From positions 62,001 to 126,000 of the forward strand of contig JBCCGK010000006.1 of the NCBI GenBank assembly GCA_039029315.1: a stretch of DNA of 64,000 nucleotides. The letters are read 5' to 3'. The notes beneath the pieces are model-generated. The model saw only the letters and a program-made list of their open reading frames with translations, was not told where the DNA came from and did not search any database. This document shows positions 46,598 through 53,067 of this stretch, in pieces; position 1 is the first letter of the stretch; every line of letters starts with the position of its first letter. The translations under genes were made by a program, and so were the position numbers. Source of the DNA: JBCCCJ01 sp039029315 (lineage in GTDB: Bacteria > Bacteroidota > Bacteroidia > J057).

Positions 46598-48058
46598 TTA
46601 CTGATTCAATATATTCTGGACGAACTCCAGCCATTGATAAGGAGGAACGCTCTTATCTATATAATAGTCTGGCTGAATTCCTTTCTCGTCTATGGTCATC
46701 TCAGGGATTCGCATACTTCTGGACAAACAATATCCCAGTTCAAATTCCTCACATGGCGACGGAATAAAGAACATATTGGAGATATCCAATACTCCAGCAG
46801 TAGTCGTTCCGAACAATTTTACCTTTTTGCTTTGTTTGGCAGCCAACAAAAACTGCTCTGTGGTACTGCCGTTATGTTCATGAATGATGATCCCAATATT
46901 TGCTGGATTCGCATAGATGGTATCAAAGGTGGTAATGTCCACTATGGTAGAATCCAGATTCACGAATTCCCCGATTCGTTCGGATAGTTTCTCATAGGAC
47001 TCCTGCGCCCATTTTTTATCCTCCTCATCAAACCCATATTTGGGATCATTGACAAAGGCCAGCATCCTTTGATTGTTCATCGGTGTAGAGCGCAATTCCA
47101 CTCCTACTGTCCTGATAGGATCGGTATAGAGTATGGGCAACAATTCCCCAAAGCTCCCATCGCTTCCTCCGCCATTGTTTCGCAAATCGATGATCAGGTT
47201 GGGTTTCGCCAGAATCTGTTCTCGATTCGCCTGGATGACATCGTCAATGGCTTTTTTTTCAGAATTCCTAAAACTGGGAATCCTCAACAAGGTCGTCTGT
47301 GCATCCACCTCCTCAAAATAAGGCTTATCAGAGCTGATCGCCCTCAAGTGTCGTTCGACGGCTGGACTGTTCTTGAAGGTTGGGCTGGTCCTTTTCAGGT
47401 TGACAAACCCAAGTTTCAAATGGTTATTTCCCAGGAGCTCTGCTTGCGCAAATGTTCGCGGTGAATGGTCTTTCATATAAAAAGTAGCAGAATTATCTGC
47501 TTGAATCTTGAGCTTGACTTGTTTTTCAGTCCAGTATACCCCATCAGCTTCTAGGATAAATCCCACATAGGTATCTGCTATTTTTTTGATACCAATATTG
47601 TATTGCCCAGATACCCAAGTCCCTTCATAGTCAACTTCCTGTTTGGATTGCGCGTATGCGACAAATTCATCGATATCCAGATCTACGGTCTCCCAATCCT
47701 GGAATTGTTCACGGATCTTCTTTTTGGATGGTGTTCGACTTTTAGATTGACTCCCGGATTGATCCTCGGCTTGCTGAAGTGGTCTGATGGCAATATGTCC
47801 CGAACGGAAGAAGGTCAGCCATTCATATAAGGCTTCCATACAGGCGTCAAGCGTTGTGATCTCCTGGATTGTTTGCGTAAAGGCCTCATTGTGTTGGGCA
47901 TAGGCCTGTTTCCCTTTATTGTCGACGGCATAACTAAATCCTGCGTCATTGTCTTCAAAGGTCTTTTGTAGCCATTGAAAATTCGATTCACAATCACAAC
48001 TTTGTGGATATGTGAAGAAGGGAATGCTCAGAAAAAAAAGGATAAAAATGGTTTTCAT
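46598..48058 (-). CDS. Exported S41-family peptidase
   Basis: 486 residues from the ATG at 48058 with a signal peptide (TIFILFFLSIPFFTYPQ). N-terminal cap with CDCESNFQWLQKTFEDNDAG, then the S41 core: TLLRIPSFRN, NLIIDLRNNGGGSDGSF (oxyanion loop), IIIHEHNGSTTEQFLLAAKQ where the Ser of S-T-T-E is the likely nucleophile, and KLFGTTTAGVLDISN. It is a second S41 enzyme, not closely similar to the one at 41509. Convergent with the LytTR gene. Substrate unknown. Confidence 0.85.
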   Translation of the reverse strand: MKTIFILFFLSIPFFTYPQSCDCESNFQWLQKTFEDNDAGFSYAVDNKGKQAYAQHNEAFTQTIQEITTLDACMEALYEWLTFFRSGHIAIRPLQQAEDQSGSQSKSRTPSKKKIREQFQDWETVDLDIDEFVAYAQSKQEVDYEGTWVSGQYNIGIKKIADTYVGFILEADGVYWTEKQVKLKIQADNSATFYMKDHSPRTFAQAELLGNNHLKLGFVNLKRTSPTFKNSPAVERHLRAISSDKPYFEEVDAQTTLLRIPSFRNSEKKAIDDVIQANREQILAKPNLIIDLRNNGGGSDGSFGELLPILYTDPIRTVGVELRSTPMNNQRMLAFVNDPKYGFDEEDKKWAQESYEKLSERIGEFVNLDSTIVDITTFDTIYANPANIGIIIHEHNGSTTEQFLLAAKQSKKVKLFGTTTAGVLDISNMFFIPSPCEEFELGYCLSRSMRIPEMTIDEKGIQPDYYIDKSVPPYQWLEFVQNILNQ

Positions 48059-48149
48059 AATTACTGATTTGGTGCGATACAATCTACTTATTCTTTTTCA
48101 ATCATCCCGCACCTAGAATCAGATCAATATGATCAAATAATGGGCTGAG

Positions 48150-48692
48150 TTACACCCTTTCCAACTTCACAAATGGCTTCCGGGGTAACTCAATCTCGAT
48201 TCTATCTCCGACTCTTATCCACCCAGTTGACAGGACGATGCCCATGACGCCTGCCATTCTGATCAGCTTTCCCTCCGCATCTTTGCCCACGACAGCCTGC
48301 ATGAGTCCTTGCTGAATCGTGTCCAGTTGATGACAAGGATTTCTCAAGCCTGTTATTTCGATGATGGCCTCTCCTATTTTCAGTCTGCTCCCTCTTGGCA
48401 AACCCAGCAGATCGATACCCCTGGTCGTGATATTTTCTCCCATTTCCCCCGCCTCAATCGCAAATCCCCTGGATCGCAATTCTTCATGCAATTCAGAATG
48501 GATCAGATGCACTTGTCTGAGATTGGGTTGCGTGGGATCCTTTGCTACCCTGGATCTGTGTTTGACTGTCTTGCCCATATGTGCATCGCCTTCCACTCCC
48601 ATTCCTTCGATGAGTCGGATCTCCTGTTGGGTCCATTTTTTCAGCGTATGTGCATCACTAAGACTGACAGATACAACGGTTCCTGGATTCAT
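48150..48692 (-). CDS. MOSC-domain protein
   Basis: 180 residues, essentially one MOSC domain (molybdenum-cofactor sulfurase C-terminal type). Seen: GMGVEGDAHMGKTVKHRS, RQVHLIHSELHEEL, EAGEMGENITTRGIDLLGLP and the conserved Cys in ITGLRNPCHQLD. MOSC proteins carry sulfur or molybdenum cofactor; YiiM-like members reduce N-hydroxylated compounds. Which applies is open. It stands alone, on the same strand as the SRPBCC gene upstream. Confidence 0.9.
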   Translation of the reverse strand: MNPGTVVSVSLSDAHTLKKWTQQEIRLIEGMGVEGDAHMGKTVKHRSRVAKDPTQPNLRQVHLIHSELHEELRSRGFAIEAGEMGENITTRGIDLLGLPRGSRLKIGEAIIEITGLRNPCHQLDTIQQGLMQAVVGKDAEGKLIRMAGVMGIVLSTGWIRVGDRIEIELPRKPFVKLERV

Positions 48693-48770
48693 ATTGTCTG
48701 TTTGAATAATGAATAACCAATCCCTGTCTCATCCAAAATACGCAATCCATCGATTTTTGCTCCCATTTCC

Positions 48771-49214
48771 TTAAGACCCTCCATTTCTTTCGGCAAAAGT
48801 CTTGAAGTCTTGCATATGCTTCAGGGTTTGCTTCTTAAATGATCCAGGGAAGAGAAAAACCATGATCCTCAGAAATCCTGAACAGCGAAATTCATTTTCA
48901 GAAATCCATTTGGTCGTCTTGCTGTCTACAACAACAAATCGATTCTTGATCTTGTTCCATACATTTTTGGCTTCATAGGTAGCCGTAAACTCTTCGGGAA
49001 GATTGTGACTCAGCAGGGTCTCAATCATCTCTATTTCGCGTTTTCCCATCTTGTAAAGCAGCCGCATCTTGGAACCGGGTTCCCCAAATTCTCCTTCAAA
49101 ATGCTCAAAACTTAGCAAACCTGGCTGCCATTCTTTTAGATTTTCTGGATCATCAAAGAGCTTAACAACCTTGTCTATAGGTTGATTGATGATGATTTCT
49201 GTTGTGTAATGCAT
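48771..49214 (-). CDS. SRPBCC-superfamily (START-like) protein
   Basis: 147 residues from the ATG at 49214, giving MHYTTEIIINQPIDKVVKLF, the standard first strand and helix of the polyketide_cyc2/START-like fold, with FDDPENLKEWQPGLLSFEHF next and a long C-terminal helix (GSFKKQTLKHMQDFKTFAER). These cup-shaped proteins bind hydrophobic ligands. No ligand can be assigned. It lies 78 bp upstream of the MOSC gene on the same strand and could be co-transcribed. Confidence 0.82.
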   Translation of the reverse strand: MHYTTEIIINQPIDKVVKLFDDPENLKEWQPGLLSFEHFEGEFGEPGSKMRLLYKMGKREIEMIETLLSHNLPEEFTATYEAKNVWNKIKNRFVVVDSKTTKWISENEFRCSGFLRIMVFLFPGSFKKQTLKHMQDFKTFAERNGGS

Positions 49215-49427
49215 AGGTGAATGAATAATTAGATTTTTCACAAAATACTAAATAATTTAGTTAAAAAGCTAATAATTATCACCTTTAAAGTTGCTAAGCC
49301 TATGATTAAATCGCTCATTTCTCTAGAAAACATCATCTTTCGGAAGCTAAACTGTATCATTTTTGCTCGAAATCACTCAGGTTTTTCTATAAAATGCTTA
49401 CCCGAACCCAAAGTCCGATATCTTCCC

Positions 49428-49559
49428 TTACAACATTTCTGTTCCAGACATGGTCTTAACAAAGAAAAATTCCAGAGGTTCATTGGCCAAGGTCGAAGTC
49501 ATCACTTCACGAAATCCTGCCTTGATCATCTCCTCCACCCTGCAATCGATGCGGTTCAT
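49428..49559 (-). CDS. Small reading frame (43 codons) coupled to the beta-lactamase gene
   Basis: Its ATG overlaps the stop of the class D beta-lactamase gene in an ATGA junction (49556-49559), the layout of translational coupling. The predicted peptide (MNRIDCRVEEMIKAGFREVM, then TSTLANEPLEFFFVKT) is acidic-basic mixed, with no signal peptide and no recognised family. It could also be a chance frame or a remnant of a longer gene. Evidence for translation is only positional. The stretch 49215-49427 holds nothing else I can support. Confidence 0.3.
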   Translation of the reverse strand: MNRIDCRVEEMIKAGFREVMTSTLANEPLEFFFVKTMSGTEML

Positions 49560-50413
49560 CCTGAGGGAATGAGATGGAGTTCATGAAAGAGTTTCATGGT
49601 CAGTTGGACCCGCGCCTCAGGGAATCCTATCATCTCTCCCGATTCAGCCGGTTCAATATTGGTGGCGAAAAAGTACACATTTTCTCCCACTTCCAGATAG
49701 CCAACGAACCATCCAATATTCTCTCCATCCCGAATGGCCCAGCCGGTTTTCCCGCGAAGGGTATAGGTGTCTGTCTTGTCTCGTACCATCATTTCCTTGA
49801 ACGTTTCCATGGTTGCAGGGGAGAGCGGCAAACGTTCTTGGTACAACTTCTGAAGAAAATCCAGTTGTTGAAACTGACTGATTTTGGAGTCTCCTGTCAA
49901 CCAGAACAGATCTATATTGTCCTCTCGAATGTCCAACTCACCATATTCAAACTTCTGGGTAAATTCTTTCATACGACTCACCCCAATCTCACGAGCGATT
50001 TGCTGATAGCACGGCACACAGGAGATGTGAAAGGCTTCCCTGAAAGTCATGTCTTTCTCCCAAATCTTCAACTGTCGTTTTTTACCGTCCCACGGAAATA
50101 CCATGTCTGGTCCTGAGACCACTCCTGTCTCAAGTGCAATCAGAGAATTGGGGATCTTGAAGGTAGATGCCGGAAGATATCCTTTGCTCCATCGCTCAAG
50201 ATTGCAACCGGAATAGGTATTTGTTGCCGGATCAAATACGACAGTCGCTCCCTGAAACCCCAGAGAATCCAAATATGGCTGAAGTTGCACGACTTCTTGA
50301 AGAATCGGCTCTCCGACATCTCGATAGGAAGAAACGCTCGGTGGAATGCGCCTACAAGTGAACGCACAAAGTAGCATCAATCCGCTAAGACAAACTGGCA
50401 GAAATGTTTTCAT
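49556..50413 (-). CDS. Class D (OXA-like) beta-lactamase
   Basis: 285 residues, with a signal peptide followed by CAFTC that may be a lipobox. Class D marks in the right order and spacing: S83-T-F-K86 (nucleophile Ser and the Lys that is carboxylated), S131-C-V133, Y157-G-E159 where YGN is usual, the conserved FWLTGDSKIS with the Trp that protects the carboxylated Lys, and K222-T-G224 followed by W. Family members hydrolyse penicillins and oxacillin; the Asn-to-Glu change in the YGN motif may alter this. No mobile element or resistance-gene neighbour is seen, so it looks intrinsic rather than acquired. Confidence 0.9.
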   Translation of the reverse strand: MKTFLPVCLSGLMLLCAFTCRRIPPSVSSYRDVGEPILQEVVQLQPYLDSLGFQGATVVFDPATNTYSGCNLERWSKGYLPASTFKIPNSLIALETGVVSGPDMVFPWDGKKRQLKIWEKDMTFREAFHISCVPCYQQIAREIGVSRMKEFTQKFEYGELDIREDNIDLFWLTGDSKISQFQQLDFLQKLYQERLPLSPATMETFKEMMVRDKTDTYTLRGKTGWAIRDGENIGWFVGYLEVGENVYFFATNIEPAESGEMIGFPEARVQLTMKLFHELHLIPSG

Positions 50414-50709
50414 AAGATTTGCATATTATGGATCTAGGAGAGGAAAGGTAGGAGAATACTCTCCCCTATCCCCTGATTTTGTTTGTCCGTACCTTTTCAG
50501 GAATTATGTGTGAGACTCACAAATATAATTGCTCATCCAGGCCCTTTCCCGCTTTGATCTCGATAATTCCCGCTTCAGGAGGATAATTTCATCTTTCTGC
50601 CAGTTTTCCTAAGCGTCTTACCAGCGAAATACTGTTCTTTGCTACTGTATTGGAATGTAGGCATTTGCCTTAATCAATGTTTAACCATCAATTAACGAAT
50701 TACAATATC

Positions 50710-51318
50710 ATGAAACGTATCATTCTTCCCATATTGGGTGTTTTTCTTCTGAGTATCTTCTCAGCCTTTACGCCTGTTCAGGCACCTACAGCAGCTGCCT
50801 GGAAGGTTGATCCTGTTCACAGTTCTGTCAGTTTCTCTGTTCGTCACTTTTTCTCAGACATCGTTGGGAGTTTTGACAAATTTGATGCAGAGTTGATGTT
50901 TGATGAAACTGACCTGGAAGGAAGTAGTGTGAACTTTACTGTTCAGGCAGCAAGCATAAACACCAACAATGAAAAAAGAGATGGACATCTCCAGTCAGCG
51001 GATTTCTTTGATGCGGAAACCTATCCTACCATGACCTTCAAATCATCTTCTTTCAAAGCAACTGAAGAAAAGGGTACCTACCATGTGACTGGCACCATGA
51101 CTGTCAAGGATGTCTCTCAGGAAATCGAAATTCCGATAAAATTCCTCGGATCGATGGATCATCCCCGTAGAGAAGGAATGAAAATCGGTGGATTCAGTGC
51201 GGAATTTTCCATTGACAGAACCACCTACAAAGTGGGAAGCGGGAACTTTGCAGCAACCACAACCATCGGTGATGAGGTAACGGTCAAGGTCAATCTTGAA
51301 ACCAGCTCACAAAGCTAA
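50710..51318 (+). CDS. YceI-family isoprenoid-binding protein, exported
   Basis: 202 residues from the ATG at 50710; the frame is open to 50677 but without a signal. Signal peptide (RIILPILGVFLLSIFSAF), then the YceI lipocalin-like beta-barrel: AWKVDPVHSSVSFSVRHFF, NNEKRDGHLQSADFFDAETY (the family hallmark), PTMTFKSSSF and SAEFSIDRTTYKVGSG. YceI proteins bind polyprenyl chains or ubiquinone-like lipids in the periplasm. A strong terminator follows 35 bp after the stop. The 296 bp upstream to the beta-lactamase gene hold no other gene. Confidence 0.92.
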   Translation: MKRIILPILGVFLLSIFSAFTPVQAPTAAAWKVDPVHSSVSFSVRHFFSDIVGSFDKFDAELMFDETDLEGSSVNFTVQAASINTNNEKRDGHLQSADFFDAETYPTMTFKSSSFKATEEKGTYHVTGTMTVKDVSQEIEIPIKFLGSMDHPRREGMKIGGFSAEFSIDRTTYKVGSGNFAATTTIGDEVTVKVNLETSSQS

Positions 51319-51353
51319 ATTTGGATATAAGCGTTTAGAAATATCGTAAGGCC

Positions 51354-51394
51354 AGAGATATAAAGGCCAGTCCTTTATATCTCTGTTTTTTTTT
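51354..51394 (+). terminator. Intrinsic terminator of the YceI gene
   Basis: AGAGATATAAAGG (51354-51366) pairs with CCTTTATATCTCT (51372-51384) around a 5-nt loop, then G and nine T. A strong rho-independent terminator. Confidence 0.92.
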
Positions 51395-51425
51395 AACCTA
51401 TTTTCAATGTTTAAACACTGACTTT

Positions 51426-51788
51426 ATGACTTACAAAGAAAAAGCACAAGACATCTACAACAAATTGGGACAAGGCCAACTGTTAGAGGCATTTGACACC
51501 TATTATGGAGACAATGTTGTCATGACAGAACCAAGAGGAACACGGGAAGGGAAAGCAGCTTGTCGGGAATATGAAGTTCAGTTTCTGGACAGTATCCAGG
51601 AATTTCATGGAATGGAGATCAAGAGTGTTGGCTCCAATGAAGAGGCCGCAACCTCCTTCGTGGAATCTACCATGGATGTTACCTTCAAGAATGGCCATCG
51701 AGCTCAATTTCACCAGGTTTCGGTCCAGAAATGGGAAGGGGATCACATTGTCCATGAACAGTTTTTCTACGACAACAGCCAATCCTAA
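51426..51788 (+). CDS. SnoaL-like nuclear-transport-factor-2-fold protein
   Basis: 120 residues of NTF2/SnoaL type: helices KAQDIYNKLGQGQLLEAFDT, then YYGDNVVMTEPRGTREGKAA with strands VESTMDVTFKNGHRAQFHQV and KWEGDHIVHEQFFYD. The cone-shaped fold holds small ligands or acts as isomerase; no catalytic assignment can be made. Its stop overlaps the end of the convergent broken methyltransferase gene by 4 bp. Confidence 0.82.
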   Translation: MTYKEKAQDIYNKLGQGQLLEAFDTYYGDNVVMTEPRGTREGKAACREYEVQFLDSIQEFHGMEIKSVGSNEEAATSFVESTMDVTFKNGHRAQFHQVSVQKWEGDHIVHEQFFYDNSQS

Positions 51789-52382
51789 AGCCAAGGTGGG
51801 ACAACTTGTGTGTAGGCTTCATAGGCATCCCCGTGAGTTTGGTGCAAATATGTTTCTTCCAACCTCAGCTGTGTCTGAATTGAGACATGGCTAATCCCAC
51901 CAAGCATCAATGTCAGTGCATTGGGGATCATCAAAAAGAAGCCAACAAAAGAGAGCAGGATTCCCAGAAAGATTGGATTTCGGGAATGCCGAAAGAGTCC
52001 ATGACGGATCATTTCCGTCTGTTCAGATGCGTCAATCCCGGTTCGCCGGGATTGACGCATCTGACTTTGAGCCAGCCAGATTCGTCCAAAAGCTGCACTG
52101 AAGAACCCCAAACCAACCCACTAAAATATGGATGATTCCAGCCATTGAATGGGTGCCAAATAGGTATGCCATGCTCCACCAAATGAATACAGAGCACTTG
52201 CAAGCAAGGCCATGGCAGTAACAAAAGAGAAGGTACGTGCCTGAACCCCTTGCGCACTGGCATCCTGTTTCAGTTTAAGGGTTCGAATCCCTGTCTTCCT
52301 GTATAGGAGGTTCCAGGACCGATAAGCTGCCAATACACCGTAAAAGAACAACACGAAGAAAAAAAACTGCTTGAATGCTCAT
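51785..52382 (-). pseudogene. Isoprenylcysteine-carboxyl-methyltransferase-family membrane protein gene, disrupted
   Basis: Two lesions in one gene. (1) The best start, ATG at 52382 (codons for MSIQAV, then Phe), runs into a run of eight T on the coding strand (52359-52366); with seven T the frame would join the open frame that follows (FFYGVLAAYRSWNLLYRKTG). (2) That frame hits an in-frame TAG at 52121-52123, after which the same frame continues with WVGLGFFSAAFGRIWLAQSQ and the conserved TEMIRHGLFRHSRNPIFLGI to the stop at 51785. The C-terminal RHSRNPIFLG is the family signature for AdoMet-dependent methyl transfer by membrane enzymes. A decayed gene is the simplest reading; sequencing error at the T-run cannot be excluded. 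Confidence 0.75.
52023..52064. repeat. Perfect 19-bp inverted repeat with TTCG loop inside the broken gene
   Basis: TCAGATGCGTCAATCCCGG (52023-52041) is exactly complementary to 52046-52064, with loop TTCG at 52042-52045. It falls in the conserved loop-coding part of the methyltransferase-like gene, where a perfect palindrome is not needed for the protein. Confidence 0.95.
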
Positions 52383-52534
52383 TGTAATTATGTGTAGTTC
52401 AAGTCTGCTTGTCCCGCTTTGCCAAACATAGAGAACAGGAGCTGCAACCCGATTGCAAATGTAGAAACTGACGCTCGCTCCGAGAAATCACCACCTCAAT
52501 CCCCACAAGCCAAAGTTTTATGTATCTTCCAGCA

Positions 52535-52606
52535 GCTGAAGTAGTCTAACAGGAAGGATGCCGGCCCGTCAAGCCGGAGGTGCAGGTTCGAGCCCCGCTT
52601 TCAGCT
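52535..52606 (+). tRNA. tRNA-like gene, anticodon GTC (Asp)?
   Basis: Folds as a class I cloverleaf: acceptor GCTGAAG/TTTCAGC (one G-T), D stem GTCT/GGAT (weak), perfect anticodon stem CCGGC/GCCGG, T arm with loop TTCGAGC and one A-C mismatch. The anticodon loop is CCGTCAA, so position 33 is C where U is almost invariant. No CCA is encoded. It does not resemble the usual bacterial tRNA-Asp, so it may be a degenerate or specialised tRNA. It abuts the next tRNA gene with one base between. Confidence 0.5.
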
Positions 52607-52607
52607 A

Positions 52608-52679
52608 GAGGATGTAGCTCAAAGGAAGAGTCTCACGTTCATACCGTGAAGGGTGCGGGTTCGAGTCCCGCCATCCTCT
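52608..52679 (+). tRNA. tRNA gene, anticodon CAT (Met or modified Ile)
   Basis: Good cloverleaf: acceptor GAGGATG/CATCCTC perfect, D stem GCTC/GAGT with a short loop holding GG, anticodon stem TCACG/CGTGA perfect, loop TTCATAC with U33 present, variable AGGGT, T stem GCGGG/CCCGC perfect with loop TTCGAGT. Anticodon at 52640-52642. The base after the acceptor is T, unusual as discriminator, and it can pair with the A before the first base. Whether it is elongator Met or tRNA-Ile2 (lysidine) is not decided. Confidence 0.7.
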
Positions 52680-52716
52680 CAAAAGTCAAAACAGAAAGAA
52701 AACATCTGTATCTTTA

Positions 52717-52803
52717 CTCTGCCCAGAAAGGCTCGCCTAAAGAGTGCCGCATCGAGCATGCGGAGTGGTAGTGTCTTCCATGCCTACCAACCAATGGGTA
52801 GAG
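52717..52803 (+). other. Possible remnant of a fourth tRNA-like gene
   Basis: CTCTGCCCA (52717-52725) can pair with TGGGTAGAG (52795-52803, one G-T). Inside are a D-arm-like GCTC/GAGT with loop GCCTAAA and a perfect 5/7/5 anticodon-type stem-loop, CCGCA-TCGAGCA-TGCGG (52747-52763), then GGTAG/CTACC. The T loop is not a TTCRA loop and the spacing is wrong, so this is at best a decayed copy. Confidence 0.25.
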
Positions 52804-52875
52804 GGAACGAAGCTCAACTGGAAGAGCCCCCGCCGGCTTTGTGGGAGGGTGCGGGTTCGAATCCCGCCGTTCTCT
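52803..52875 (+). tRNA. tRNA-like gene, anticodon unclear (GCT by position)
   Basis: Acceptor GGGAACG/CGTTCTC (one G-T), D stem GCTC/GAGC perfect with loop AACTGGAA, T arm GCGGG/CCCGC with loop TTCGAAT, anticodon stem CCCGC/GTGGG. The seven-base loop is CGGCTTT: position 33 is G, not U, and 34-36 read GCT (Ser), but a serine tRNA should have a long variable arm and this one has five bases. D and T arms closely match the 52608 gene, so the two are related. Confidence 0.45.
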
Positions 52876-52886
52876 CCGGGGAAGGG

Positions 52887-52934
52887 TATAGGGGTATAGG
52901 GGTATAGGGGTATAGGGGTATAGGGGTATAGGGG
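52887..52934. repeat. Minisatellite, six copies of TATAGGGG
   Basis: Exact period-8 tandem array directly after the last tRNA-like gene and 133 bp before the SDR gene. Degenerate relatives (GGGTATAAGGGGCATAGGGG, 54425-54444) lie just after the SDR gene. Gene-free DNA from 52383 to 53067 otherwise holds only the tRNA-like genes. Confidence 0.95.
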
Positions 52935-53067
52935 ACATAAGGGAATAGGGCTGAATGTTGAGCCAGATCCTTGACCAACAAGCCTTATACCAATTTCAGA
53001 GACCAATTAGTCCCTGTTTATCTATATACTAACGTTTGATTCATATACCTCATACCTATCAAAACGG

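Noticed and set aside
49302..49586. 94-codon plus-strand frame between the SRPBCC and beta-lactamase genes
   Set aside because: It overlaps the beta-lactamase end, has no family features or signal, and its composition looks random.
52887..52934. CRISPR-like array
   Set aside because: The repeats are contiguous octamers without spacers, and there are no cas genes in the window.
52714..53006. Minus-strand frames with Gly-Ile-Arg-Thr-Arg and Pro-Ile-Pro-Leu-Tyr repeats
   Set aside because: They are antisense translations of the tRNA T arms and of the TATAGGGG minisatellite, a well-known artefact.
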